Below are positions 33,881 to 45,251 of a stretch of 64,000 nucleotides of DNA, one piece after another (position 1 is the stretch's first letter; every line of letters starts with the position of its first letter). The stretch is from Sisyra terminalis (lineage: Eukaryota > Arthropoda > Insecta > Neuroptera > Sisyridae): positions 57,549,080-57,613,079 of the forward strand of contig OY292276.1 in NCBI GenBank assembly GCA_958496175.1. The letters are read 5' to 3'. The translations under genes and the position numbers were made by a program. The notes below the pieces were generated by a model that was not told the DNA's origin, searched no databases, and worked only from the letters and a program-made list of their open reading frames with translations.

Positions 33881-34290
33881 CGGAACAAGAGATCTTCTTC
33901 TTCTTCCCCATTGTTCTGGGGACTCTTTTGACATCCCTTTTGTATATGGTTTTGGATCCAAAAATGATATATTTGGGCCTACCCTTGCAAATTCATCTGC
34001 GTTTTCATTACATTTAATGCTAGAATTATCGGACAACCAAACAAGTAGTACTTTGGTGGGTGTCACCTATAGGATGAGAAGGGAGATTTAGAGATCGTCT
34101 GGATAGATTTGATCGCTTTACTTAGGGCTTAGCTTTATGAAAAATTCTTTTAGTTTTATTTAGATATTTTCTTCTATAGATATAACGATGGCGTGGACTT
34201 CTGTCTGGAACACGGTGGGCATTTTCCCTAGGTAAACAACCTTTTTTTTCTGGGATTTATCCCTATATTTCTGCGTGACCTCATTGTTTG
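33881..34290 (-). pseudogene. Retroelement RNase H domain fragment
   Basis: The minus strand reads TVFQTEVHAIVISIEENI near 34170-34240, matching the E-containing start of LINE RNase H (T-V-F-Q-A-E-V-x-A-I). Through a gap it continues at 34066-33900 as LLVWLSDNSSIKCNENADEF, then ARVGPNISFLDPKPY, which fits V-x-L-x-W-V-P-G-H-S-x-I-x-G-N-E-x-A-D-E-L-A-R-x-G. The H of the PGH motif is changed to N and the domain is broken. An I-clade or related LINE is the likely source. It abuts the end of PLE copy 3, and part of its 3' side also occurs at the end of copy 2 (18840-18940). Confidence 0.7.
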
Positions 34291-34309
34291 TCCTTTATTC
34301 ATCAGTTAA

Positions 34310-34680
34310 AAGTGCAAACGATTTATCGATTTTTTCAAACATTGAAATATCGTTTATAAACATCTATGTTGCAACCCAAAACATCGTTTCATTTGGGACC
34401 CAATTTGCGTTTTTTCTTAATCATATCCCACTATTTTAAGCGATTTAAAGTTACTTGTTGGGTCACTTGCAGTGTAACTTAATGATTTTTGTGTTTGGAT
34501 CGAGTTTTCCTATACTAATGCTTTCAATTCCTCACCATCGTTCTCATTTGATCTTCCACCGCGTTTTTTACCTTTCTCGTCAAATTCTTCGTTTTAAACT
34601 TTAGAAATCATTCACGAAGACTTTTCTCACCCAATGTAGCTTCATCTTATCTTGTTAATCATTTTTTTCTAGGAAAATGA
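34310..34680 (-). pseudogene. mariner transposase N-terminal relic
   Basis: Across frames the minus strand reads ATLGEKSLREWFLKFKTKNL, then GGRSNENDGEELKALV, ENSIQTQKSL, VTQQ-NRLK-MIKK and NANWVPNE. This order matches mariner N-terminal DNA-binding halves (G-E-x-x-x-R-x-W-F-x-x-F-K, G-R-P-S-x-x-D-D-E-x-L-x-A-L, Q-T-Q-E-E-L-A, V-T-Q-x-x-I-S-x-R-L-K, W-V-P-x-E-L). Several frameshifts separate the pieces. The catalytic domain and the terminal repeats are not found. Confidence 0.6.
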
Positions 34681-35394
34681 ACAAGTTAATGATTCTTTTG
34701 TAGGCAAAAATGTTGAGATTTTCGGTAGAAAAAAAAGTATGATACCAATACAAAAACCCTAATTTTTTAAAGTTGTGTTGTTACCAGTTGAGTAAGCAAA
34801 CTATAATACGTTTTACATCTGATAATTTCAATTAAAACATTATCAAACTTCTTTCATGAATAATTAAAGTTTCATGTAAATTCTACAGACCATTTTCTCG
34901 CGCTCTAACTCAATTATTTCTCTATATTTTTTTTTTCGGGTGTTTGAATAATGGGAAAAAATAAAAACCTTTATTAGTTAAGGCATTTTGTTGTAAAATT
35001 TAATTATCTAGAAACAAATTATGTTCTTACGCCTGAGACAGCGCCGTGTTAATACAACAGAATTAATGGAACATGGAAAATATTTAGCAAAAATTAAATA
35101 ACTAAATAAATTAGAATAACTGTGTTGGCCGTTATTTAATTAATGTGAAAAATTAAATTAGAATGAGTGACGGTTTTTGGAACATTAACATTTGTGTTCG
35201 TAATGTAAAGGCAAAAATAAAATTTTCAGAACGGAATTTATAACTATGATTTTATTTTCGACGGAAAACATAATGTTAAAAGAACTTTATTTGAGTAAAA
35301 ATTTAAATTGTAAAAATTTAAAAATAAAATTTCTTTCAGGTAAAGTTATGCCTAGGTTAATTGTCTTCCCTCCTCAAATCTAATCAATACTCCA
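34681..35394. other. No feature recognised
   Basis: AT-rich spacer without recognisable coding or repeat content. Confidence 0.5.
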
Positions 35395-35740
35395 AATATC
35401 TTAAATCTCTTACTATCAAAAACATTTCCCTCTGGTACGTTATTAAGACTGGAAAGACAATACCTCAACAGACGTTTCGGACTCCAATGAAAACTTTAAA
35501 GACATTAATCTTCCATAAAGGTGCAGAATGAATAATTAATTTACCAAATCCTTAATAGACCTATTGTTATATATGGAATAGATTTGTGGACCTCCACAAA
35601 ATCCTCTAACATTTAGGGTATCAAAGTTTTTCAGTCAACAGTTCCTCGAAAATTCTTAATGCTCCATATTATAATAATTTACAATGATCGTAACACCCCT
35701 TATATATCTCAAATGATCTATGATTTATAAGATTCCACGA
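35395..35740 (+). pseudogene. Degenerate Jockey-like LINE 3' part
   Basis: The + strand reads RPIVIYGIDLWTSTKSSNI followed by KVFQSTVPRKFLMLHIII. This corresponds to the K-P-I-W-T-Y-G-I-Q-L-W-G-T-A-S-x-S-N-I-E-x-L-Q-R-F-Q-S-x-x-L-R region of the intact relative at 37325-37440. Stops are present, and it is a separate older insertion just 5' of the better-preserved LINE. Confidence 0.65.
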
Positions 35741-35859
35741 AAAATTATTCTTCCATTCTAATCCACAAGTCCAAATTCTTTCTTCTACTCAATCGACGGT
35801 GGTCAATATCAATATGATTTATTTCACCCTAAAATTGTTTTTAATTCAAGATTCTCCAA

Positions 35860-37884
35860 TTTTCAAGCTTCATGGCACTAATCAACTCACATCCACAAAG
35901 CAAAAGAAACTAAAATATCGCTACAAGAATATTAACGGAGGGAATTAGAAGTTTCAAATAGGAAAGCTTCAAAAACTATTTGCAAGGCCTAACCCCAACC
36001 CGAAATTCCGATTATTCACTGTGGAAAGCCACCAAAGGAATAAAAAAACCAACTGAACAGAACTATCCAGTGCGAAAGCCTGACAGCACCTGGGCAAGAA
36101 ACGATACTGAAAAAGCTGAAGGTTTTGCAATACACTTGGAAAAAACTTTCTCCCCCCATGACATTCCATTGTACAACGATGAATATACAAGAACCATCAT
36201 AGAGGAAATCACAAACACACGGAGTCATGTTGGAACAATCAAATATATGTCACCTAAAGAAGTGAACTCCGTTTTGCAAGCCTTAAAATCAGGTAAAGCT
36301 CCAGGTTATGATTCGATAACAGGAAAGATACTAAAAGAACTACCGACAAAAGTAATTGCTTATCTAACCCACATTTTCAATGCCGTTAATAGAACAGCCC
36401 AGGTCCCAGGGCAATGGAAGATAGCGTTGGTTATTATGATCCTGAAACCTGGAAAACCTCCCCAAGAGGTTGGTTCATACCAACCAATAAGTCTGCTTCC
36501 AATCTTAAGCAAAGTATGTGAACAATTACTTCTTAAAAGAATACACCCAATAATACAAGACAAAAAAATCCTACCAGATCACCAATTTGGCTTTATAAAT
36601 GGTCACTCAACACTAGAGCAAATTCACAGAATCGTTGAAACTATTGGTTATGCCCAGGAAAAAAAAAACAATACTGTTCTGCGACTTTTCTGGATATGGT
36701 ACAGGCATTCGATAAGGTGTGGCATCCCGGACTGTTGTACAAAATCAAAAAAAAAATCCTTATTATTTTAACATAATTTCGTCCTACTTGGAAAACCGTA
36801 TATTTCAAGTCAAATACAAATCGGAAGTAACGACTCCCAGGAAAATTACAGCCAGAGTTCCCCAAGGTAGCGTTCTGGGACCTCTGTTGTATTCCCTTTA
36901 CACAGCCGATATGCCAAATACAACAGATGCATTAGTGGCAACATTTGCTGATGACACAGACATCGTAACCGCAGCAGATGAACCCAATGAAGCTTCGTTA
37001 AAGCTCCAAAACAACCTGGACAAAGTAGAAAAATGGGCAAAAAAGTGGAAAATAAAAATAAACAACGTAAAATCTACACACATAATGTTTACACTGCGCA
37101 GAAATATATGTCCACCGGTTGCAATGGAAGGCACAGAACTACCGCAAAAGAGCACGATATAATGTCTCGGAATGCACTTATATCAAAAACTTACATGGGC
37201 TGTGCAAATCAAAAAAACTCGAGAAAATTTAAATAATAAATACAAAAAAATGTACTGGCTAATGGCATTTAATGCACCATTATCAACGGAAAACAAACTT
37301 CTTCTGTACAAGGTCATCCTCAAGCCCATATGGACATATGGAATACAGTTGTGGGGTACTGCATCCAACTCCAACATTGAAATCCTACAAAGATTCCAAT
37401 CAAGGACCCTACGACAAATAATCGGTGCTCCGTGGTATGTAAACAATAAAAAAATACATGAAGATACAGAAATGCCATCTGTAAAAGAGGAAATTCAAAG
37501 ATTTGGTAAGAAATACCTGATAAAACTAGACCATCATTCCAACCATCTCCCAATAAACTTATTGGACAACAATGAGATGATAAGAAGATTACAAAAATGG
37601 AATGTAATAAATTTGCCAGATAGATTTTGTAACTAAACAAATATTCCTATTAACTATCTGTTGCCAAATTATTATTTCTTATTATATAACTTTATTTTTA
37701 TATATTACTTAAATATTAATGTTTCACATTATTATTAGCATTGATATTGTTATTATAGACTCTTATTATTATTCTTATTGCTACTGTTGATTGTTTTTAT
37801 GATTGTTGTAATTGCTATAAGAATTACTGTTATTTTTATTGTTGCTATGGATTGTTAAAAAATAATTTTGTGCGTATACAGCAC
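35860..37884 (+). mobile_element. Jockey-like LINE, 5'-truncated, youngest copy in the window
   Basis: The element starts within ORF2 just before the reverse transcriptase domain (KNYLQGLTPTRNSDYSLW at about 35968) and runs through the complete RT and C-terminus to the stop at 37634-37636. A 3' UTR shared with 10630-10975 and 38480-38825 follows. The 3' UTR match stops at GTATACAGCACC (37884), so the last about 90 bases of the family are missing here. No endonuclease domain remains. Confidence 0.9.
35980..37636 (+). pseudogene. LINE ORF2 reverse transcriptase (two frameshifts, one stop)
   Basis: The reading gives, in order, WKATKGIKKP, GYDSITGKILKELP (motif 0/1 region), GSYQPISLLPILSKVCEQLL (motif 2), HQFGFINGHST, LDMVQAFDKVWHPGLLYKIK (motif A with catalytic Asp), ARVPQGSVLGPLLYSLYTAD (motif B), TFADDTDIVTAAD (motif C, FADD at 36944-36955), KWKIKINNVKSTHI, then the thumb and C-terminal region with ILKPIWTYGIQLWGTAS and APWYVNN. 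Frame breaks lie exactly in two runs of ten A at 36659-36668 and 36747-36756. A single TAA at 37160-37162 interrupts the rest. Catalytic motifs are intact, so this copy decayed recently. The frameshifts may be real or assembly artefacts of homopolymers. Confidence 0.9.
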
Positions 37885-38455
37885 CAAGTATCTATCGAAA
37901 TGAAAATTGAGGATATTTCCAACAAAAAACAATCTTCGATCATTTCCTGTATGTGCCATAGCTAATGTGAAAATGACGATTTAAAACATACAAAATTTAC
38001 ATTTTCAAAAATCGTATTAGGTTGTTGTTGGTATTTTTGAAAATCATTGGCATTTTAGGAAAAATAGGAATCAAATGAATTATTAATTTGTGAGCTATAT
38101 TTCTTTATCAAGTCCAGTTCTAAAAGTTACTATATTTTTAATGTTTTTTTCGTATCAAATATTGAAGACCTTAATACCAAATTATGAAGATATTAAAAAC
38201 TTCTGGTTAGAAATATAAAAGTTGAATTTTGTCGGTAAAAATCGACAATGAATTATAAAATCGTTCTTTGTTTACTTTTTATTGGAAACATTCTTAAAAT
38301 CTCAAGATTCTCAGTGATCTCGAATACAAGGAATTAAGTATTAACATTTGAAGTAAATACCAAAGTTGTACAAAGTTTGTGTAATATTTCATAAATTCAA
38401 AATGTTAACAAAACAATGACAAAGTGTTACATAAAATTTATAAAAAAAATTTGCC
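37885..38455. repeat. Dispersed repeat related to the interior of 54288-56386
   Basis: Blocks such as TGAGGATATTT, TTTCCTGTATGTGCCATAG, ACAAAATTTACATTTTCAAA and GAGCTATATTTCTTTATC recur in the same order at 54470-55140. It lies between two LINE 3' end copies. Coding capacity is not evident. Confidence 0.7.
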
Positions 38456-38465
38456 TGACGAAAGA

Positions 38466-38825
38466 TTTGCCTGATAGATTTTGCAACTTAACAAATATTC
38501 CTATTAACTATTTATTGCCAAATTATTATTTCTTATTTTATAGCTTTGTTTTTATATATTAATGTTTCACATTATTTTGAGCATTGATATTGTTATTATA
38601 GACTATAATTATTGTTATTCTTATTGCTACTATTAATTGTTTTTATGATTGTTGTTATTGCTATAAGAATTACTATTATTGTTGCTATAGATTGTTAAAA
38701 ATCTTTGTACTTATACAGCACTAATCTACTGGGACTAGTACTTACATGTGATTGTCTATGGATTGAATGAACTTATTGCATCCCTATCCAAATTGTGTAG
38801 TTTTTTTGAAAATAAAAATTTTTAA
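38466..38825 (+). mobile_element. LINE 3' end copy (3' UTR with a few codons)
   Basis: It begins at the last codons of ORF2 (DLPDRFCN equivalent) and continues through the 3' UTR shared with 10630-10975, ending at ACTAGTACTTACATGTG and a short tail at about 38820. Strong 5' truncation. Confidence 0.85.
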
Positions 38826-38881
38826 GCTTAATGTATTGTATTAATTTAAATAGCAAATAAATCATGGCACTTTTTTAAGTA

Positions 38882-39870
38882 AGGTATTGTCACCAAATTT
38901 TGTCCCCAAGCTTAATTTCGCCCCCTTGGGAATCTTTTTTTCTAAATAACACCACCTAGTTTTTATAATTTGAATTTAAAGTCAGTCAAGTCAGACAATC
39001 ATTTCAAATTTTTAGCGGTGAAAAGTTGGGTCTGTGTCAAGATATTTAAAAAAATAAAAAACTTGTCAAGGTAAGTTTTTGATTGAAATACTATCGATAA
39101 GGTTTAAATGTCGATGTTCTTGAATTATTTAAACGAAATTTTGCCAAAAGTTGATGTTATCGCTTAAAATTAAATCGATTATATTTTCATTTAGGTTATG
39201 ACATGCGTTTTTGGTTGAATACAAATTTTCAACACAACTGGCAAATTCCTAATATTGTCCCCTTACATAAGCCCAATATCGCCCCCGGGACGATATTGAG
39301 ATTACTTCGTTATTCGGCAGTTGTATTTTTTCAACAATCATTTTTTCGATAAAATATTCAGTGTGGACGAAACAAGGATCAGCACCATGATAAAATGGGA
39401 AAAAAGTGGATAGGGTGCACAAAATGTTTTCAATGGATGCATGAGGATTGTGTTGAAAATCCAGGGCCTAACTTTATCTGTTCAATTTGCTTAGAGAATT
39501 AAAATTACTTAAAGTTTAAACTAAAGGTACGTCAATGATTAATAAGTCTGATTAGATATTGTTATTATTATGATTATACTTATAATTATATATTGTTAAA
39601 AATATAGTTTATGTTTATGCAAGTCCTGATAATTGTGATCTCAATATCGTCCCCGGGACGTAATTGGGTGCCCAAAAAATTATTTTCAGAATGTCTACTT
39701 TTTTGTAAAGAATATTTTCGTATAAATAATAAAGAATTTAACAGATTTTTTTTTATTTAAAATAATAAAGAAATGTTATAACTAAACTTTGACGTTAAAT
39801 TGATTACTTTAATCGCAACATTTTTTTCAATTTTTTTTTTCAAAAAGGGGACGTTATTTGGTGACTACCT
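38882..39870 (+). mobile_element. pogo/Tigger-like DNA element, deletion derivative
   Basis: A 989-base element bounded by TA at 38880-38881 and 39871-39872. The left end AGGTATTGTCACCAAATTTT and the inverted right end (AGGTAGTCACCAAATAACGT) match. The only coding remnant is a zinc-finger C-terminus at 39362-39502. GTCCCC/GCCCCC words recur at both ends and internally. The TA duplication and the C-terminal PHD-like finger point to Tc1/mariner-superfamily pogo elements; the DDE domain is deleted. Confidence 0.7.
39362..39502 (+). pseudogene. C-terminal PHD-type zinc finger of a pogo-like transposase
   Basis: Forty-six codons to a TAA read CGRNKDQHHDKMGKKWIGCT, then KCFQWMHEDC and NFICSICLEN. 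Cys and His spacing (C, then W-I-G-C-x-x-C, W-M-H-x-x-C, I-C-x-x-C) is that of PHD-like fingers found at the C-terminus of Tigger/Jerky-like transposases in insects. The first C-x-x-C pair is incomplete because the upstream sequence is lost. The frame is undamaged from the first Cys to the stop. Confidence 0.7.
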
Positions 39871-39872
39871 TA

Positions 39873-41395
39873 TTGTAAAAACCAAGAAGGTAAATACAAT
39901 TTAAAGAAAATTTCAAAAATATTTAAAGTTTTAAAAGCTCATGACCACCACTTTTAATAAATAAAAATTGGAACCAATCGATTGACTTGTAAATCAGTGT
40001 TTCGATTAACCTAGACCGACACTTTTCACGATCAGCAAATGGTTCGAAGGCCACAATTAGCATTTTCAACCAGAGAAAAGCTCGACAATGTATTGTTTTC
40101 GACGAGTAAACATGTTCATGAATTTCAAATGAGGAAAATAAACTATTTATATGATAAGTAATTTAACGCTCTACTTTCATCTCCTTCTTTCTAATTTCGC
40201 CAAGAAAATTTCCTTGAAGCTTTCATCGTTTCATGATATTGCAAATTTTTTTCCAGCTTTTTGAGCTTTGGTGTCAAACAATGGTGTGGTAATGGCCACT
40301 TGTCTTTTTCGATTTACCTGTTTGATGGAAATTGCGATTTGAGATGAAACAAAAAATGTGACTTCCAATTATTTCACAGGTGTGAGCTTTTTTTGAGCTT
40401 TTTTTAATGATACGAAGTGTGAAGAAAAAAGGAATTGACGCATTTTTTTTGTCGTTGTATTTACACGCAAATTTATTCACTCATTACTGTGACAATGTCA
40501 GCATTAGATGATTATGTAATGCCAAAGCGAAATACTTGAACTGGAAAAGTAAATTTCTGAAGAAAATAATTGCGATTGTGTAAAATTTATTTTTGTTGAA
40601 AAATAATGATCTTGGAGTAAACTTTTTATGAATGATATCTAAGTTACAGATTATTAAAATGAACTGTTGGATATACTTTGAAGAAAGAGATGAAATTTAA
40701 TATTTTTCTTCGCTGGAAAATAATGAAATGTTTATGGGCATGAGCTTTTTGTATGGTGATAGTGGAAAATGTGCTCCTAGAGTAATATTTCATGTATGAA
40801 CTGAAAACTAATATAATATTCAAATTATCCTAAGAAAAAAATTCCAAGACTTTAAATTAAATTGAATATTACTATAAAAAACTTTCTTCTTATACTAAAA
40901 TCTTTTTAAACTTTTATTTAAAAGACGTAATTGAAAGGAAAAGTGTGATCTTAAGTTTTAAACGTGAGGAAAGATTTTTCATAAAAGAAAAATAGAAAAA
41001 TCAGGAAGACAAATGTTTAAACTAAACTAATTTTTACACCAAAAAAAAAAATATGGATTACAAAAGACGGGAAAATATTTAATGATTTCACCTCAGTCTG
41101 GCATTAATATGCATTTTTCTCTTTACATGCATACATAAAGGAAAATTTTTTGCCATATGTAAAAGTAAACATTTTGTCCAAAGCTCTGGAATTTTTAACT
41201 TAAGTTACAGTGGTTTTTACTGCATTTTTACTGCATTTTTGCTGGATTTTTTTTTTGGTTTTTTGAAAAAAAATAATACAAAGTTTCCCGAATGGACGCT
41301 TTTTTGAAATGCAAATATTTAAAATTACCCTTGTATAATAGATAAATAGAAAAATGTGAATTTTAAATGATTTTTTTGGTCAAAAAACTTTTTTT
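39873..41395. other. Gene-free stretch, unique patch at 40010-40500
   Basis: The 40010-40500 patch is less AT-rich (GACCGACACTTTTCACGATC, TGTCAAACAATGGTGTGGTA) and unmatched in this window. No gene is recognised. The rest is AT-rich. Confidence 0.4.
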
Positions 41396-41399
41396 AAAT

Positions 41400-41690
41400 T
41401 TCTCAGTAATAGATGCATTGCCATGGGGGATAATAATGCAAAAACATCTGTGTTAGGACTGCATACGTATCAACTCTAGAGGTCGAATATTAAATGGTTT
41501 TATTTATAACAAAAGGTATGCAATTTTTCCTCAAAATGAACCAAAATACTGGCCAACAGATGTCAATAGAACACCAAATGTGGTTGATTTCTTTGTGGCC
41601 TCTAAAGTTGGCAAAATAAGTTTTACAATAGAATGCTTATCGAAATTTTCTTCAGACCATTCTCCGGTATTTTAAACCCTCAAAATTTTT
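41400..41690 (+). pseudogene. Jockey-like LINE endonuclease fragment
   Basis: The + strand reads GDNNAKTS (G-D-F-N-A-K motif, with F to N), then after one frame break RGRILNGFIYNKRYAIFPQN, EPKYWPTDVNRTPNVVDFFV and ECLSKFSSDHSPV. This is the C-terminal half of an APE-type LINE endonuclease, including the S-D-H catalytic motif. About 65 codons are clean except for a stop after SDHSPVF. The endonuclease is absent from the other LINE copies here. It may belong to the same Jockey-like family. Confidence 0.75.
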
Positions 41691-41775
41691 CTAACACTAA
41701 AATATAATTGGTCTTATTAAATGAAGAATATTCCAGGAAAAATTATGCAACTTAATAAACTAAAATGTTACTCAC

Positions 41776-42465
41776 AAGGGTGGATTACCGTCAGAAAAAA
41801 AAAACGATTTTTTTTCCATAAATGTCTTCTTATAACACTCAAGAATAACGTCTTAAAAGGATTGGAAAAACTGACTAATGTATTTTCACTGATAAAAATT
41901 GAATAAATTGATAATAACATAAAAAAATATCTTAAAAAAACTTTAAATGCGTTTTTCTTGAAATCAACTTTTTAAAACTGGGAGACGGATTGACTTGAAA
42001 CTGGAGAGTGTTATAGTTCAACACGTCTTCTTGGTACTGAATCTCTGAAATTGGCCAAACCTTCCCCTCCCTCAAAGTGGGAGAGGGGAAAAGGTCCAAA
42101 AAAAGGTCGTTTTTTTTAACTTTTTTTTCAAAATCACGCCATTTTGTGAAGTTTCAACTTTTTTCAGATTTTCGAGGTTCAGTACCAAGAAGACGCATTA
42201 CCAAAACCTACATTATTTGGAAAATCATGATCCGACTTCCGGTTTCCGAGAAAACTTCCTTCCCGTTTGCCTCCTCATTTTTCAGGACCCTTTTTCAAAG
42301 CACTGTAAAAGGGGAAGGGGGGACATATCGGGGCAAATAAAAAAAAATAGTTCAAAACTTCAACTTTTACCGAAGAAAAATGCCGAAGACCGTTTTTTAA
42401 TATCTCTAAAAAAAGATGGCAGCAGTTTTAAAAAAATATTTTTTTTCTGACGGTGATCCACCCTT
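41776..42465. mobile_element. TIR element, AAGGGTGGATCACCGTCAG family, full copy
   Basis: Termini AAGGGTGGATTACCGTCAG and CTGACGGTGATCCACCCTT are inverted and followed inside by A or T runs. Two internal blocks containing GGTTCAGTACCAAGAAGACG-like sequence occur in opposite orientations (42020-42050 inverse, 42174-42195 direct), so the element is partly self-complementary. It carries no recognisable transposase. The half copy is at 6270-6633. Confidence 0.8.
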
Positions 42466-44774
42466 CAAGCTCCGACTAATGAAGAAGATGTCATTCAAAA
42501 TTTTACGAATAATATTCAACCATAATTTCTTCTTGATTTTGATATTATGGTACTTGATTGAACCAAAAATTTGTTCTTCTTAAAATATTTTAAACTTTCA
42601 GGTTCGTAATTATTTTTTTGAAGATTTATTTGTCATTTTAACAATAGTAAAATTGGCAAAGAACTTAGTATTCAAAGGTAATGAAATATTTTTTTCTGAT
42701 ACGAAAATGACAATAAAAAATTATATAATAACAAACTATTGAGATATCAAAAAGAAAGACAAAAAAGAAAATAAATCAACGAACAATGAATGAATTAAAT
42801 AAAAATTAATAATTAAAATTGAATTTTTAAGTATTTAAAATATTTCATTTTTTGTATTTTTTTTACGAATTACGAACTAAAACTAGTATTGTAAAACGGA
42901 AATTTGATGAAGATTAAATACTTCTGGTACAACTGCAAAAATTATCATCTCTCTTTTTTTATCATATTGAAAACGTATGAAAGTGAGACTGCAAGGTGCA
43001 ATGTTATTATCTACGAGAAAAATGATCTCATTTCACCTTTTGTTAACAAAACTTTCAAAAATGAATAATGTTCTAAGAGAAAAAGCCTTTGAATTGTTCA
43101 TTTCTTGGAATAAATATATATTTTTCCCAACCAAAAACTGTAAGGATTTTTATAGTAGTTAAGAATGTTAGATATTGGTAGATATTTTATGTTTTAAAAA
43201 TTAAAAAGTGTATTACCCTCTGCAAAATTAATGCCTTTATAATTTGCAATAAACGAATTTTCTTATTCTTATTTCCGAAGACAATGCCTAAGTGCAACAA
43301 TAACAATTTCACATTGTCATTTTCAATAAATAATTTGATTTACCAATATTTTTAAGAATAGGAAGTTTGATAAACTGCTAAGTTCTTAAAAATTTCGTCT
43401 TGAGTCCCATTGATTTGATCTTTAATTTTAAGGACCAAAAATTAAAAAAAAAAGTCGATAGAATAATTAATCAGTAACTTAGTACCCAATTAAGAAAATT
43501 AAAAACTTTTAAGAAGTCAAAACCTTGCATTTCAATGCATTTAGTCATCATTAATTATAAGTAAAAATTCTAACCTTATACAGCAGAATTTTCTCGAATA
43601 TATTTTCAATCCATTGCAGTCACTGCACTCCGCAAATTTCCACCAAGATTTTCCAAAAAACACATCAAACACTTCACTAACTAATTATTCATTATATTCA
43701 CTTAATATTTAATAATTTTTTAACTATATTTCCAATAAATATTTCACAAAAAACATGTAAAATATTCACATAAACACGACCGAAATGCAATCTAATAACT
43801 AATACTGTAAATAACAAAATAACAACGTTGTTTGTTAACAAAACATTGCCAACATTACCGAAAGAACTAAACAATTTCACCAAGTCTTTTTAATATTTTC
43901 GAACCATGAAACAATTTTATTATTACAAAATGAACGTATTTTGATCGATTTGAATAATAATTTAACTTGTTTTTAATCTTTTCGTTTGATATTTGCGATT
44001 AAAGACGATGCAAGGTCAGTCGAAACTGGTTTCATTAATTGGATTAGATTTGGCATTGAAGTTCATTGTACATTAATTGCAATTCTTTTAAAATTTTATG
44101 AAAATACTTTAAAAATTATTTTTTAAAATAAAATATTTTAAAGGTAATGATGATATATATATGTTTATTGAATCTTTTTATATGTTCCGGATTATGAAAT
44201 ATGGATTATTCATATTTTTTAAGTCTTTTTATGCTTTAATTTTTTTTTTTCATTTTTTTTTTAAATGTTTAATTAAATTTTTAACAAATCTAGGATTCGA
44301 TTTAATATTTTGGAGGTCCAAAGGTTATAAAAATAAGAGGTGAACAAAAAGTAATTGATTAATTACACTGCATCACAAAAAAATTAACATTTTTACTATT
44401 AAAAAAGTAATATAATTATAAGATTTGAGAAACTTCCAGATTTTATTGTTATAATTTTTTGCAGGGCTGGATGTATAAAATTTAATTTCATTTTTTTTAA
44501 AATCAAATGCTCATCTGTAACTCCAAGGTTCATTGTTCTTAGAGGTATGAATAAAAATATGTAAAATAAAATTTATACTTAAAAAATGCATTAAAGTTGT
44601 AATAATTAAGCATAAGTATGTGTATAAGTGTACTATATTCATACTAGGAATTAAAAATTTAGCAAAAGTACCAAAAACAATTAATTTTCGTAAATCAATT
44701 TTAGGTGGTTCGAAGTATACCGGGTCTTCTTGTAGGGTAGAGTGGGGCTTAATGTGTTGCGGGTCTTGAGCTGG
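42466..44774. other. No gene recognised
   Basis: AT-rich DNA. A minus-strand frame at 44511-44828 has atypically protein-like composition at its start and is discussed among the findings. Otherwise nothing recognised. Confidence 0.45.
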
Positions 44775-45251
44775 AAGCGGGTTAGAAAGATCTACCACTT
44801 TTGGGAACATGCTAAGAAAATCTTTCACCCCTCATTCAAATATTTGCAACCCATAGTATGAACAACTCGTCATGAAAAATATACAATCTTCTCTTCCATT
44901 AGAATTCCCAGCCAATGAATTTCGTCCATCTGAAGTAAAATTCCTTAAAAAAATTCCCAAGACATGATCTTTTAACAGCGGAAATTCTTATAAATCATCC
45001 CGAAAAAGCAATAGTTTACTTAACAACCATTAACATAACAATTCTTTGTAAATCGCATTTTCAACGCTATGAAAATACTCCATCACTATTCTTATTCCCA
45101 AGCCAAGAAAATCTATATCAAACTCATCATCCTATGGACCAACAAGCCTTCTTCCTTTACTTTTAAAAGTGCTGGATAACTTCTACTTAAAAGATTATTT
45201 TCTATAAGCACTATTCATGTTCTTATCCATGGTTTATATAATACAACAGTA

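Noticed and set aside
36360..37640. Minus-strand open frames opposite the LINE reverse transcriptase
   Set aside because: They are antisense shadows of a clear + strand reverse transcriptase and have no family resemblance of their own.
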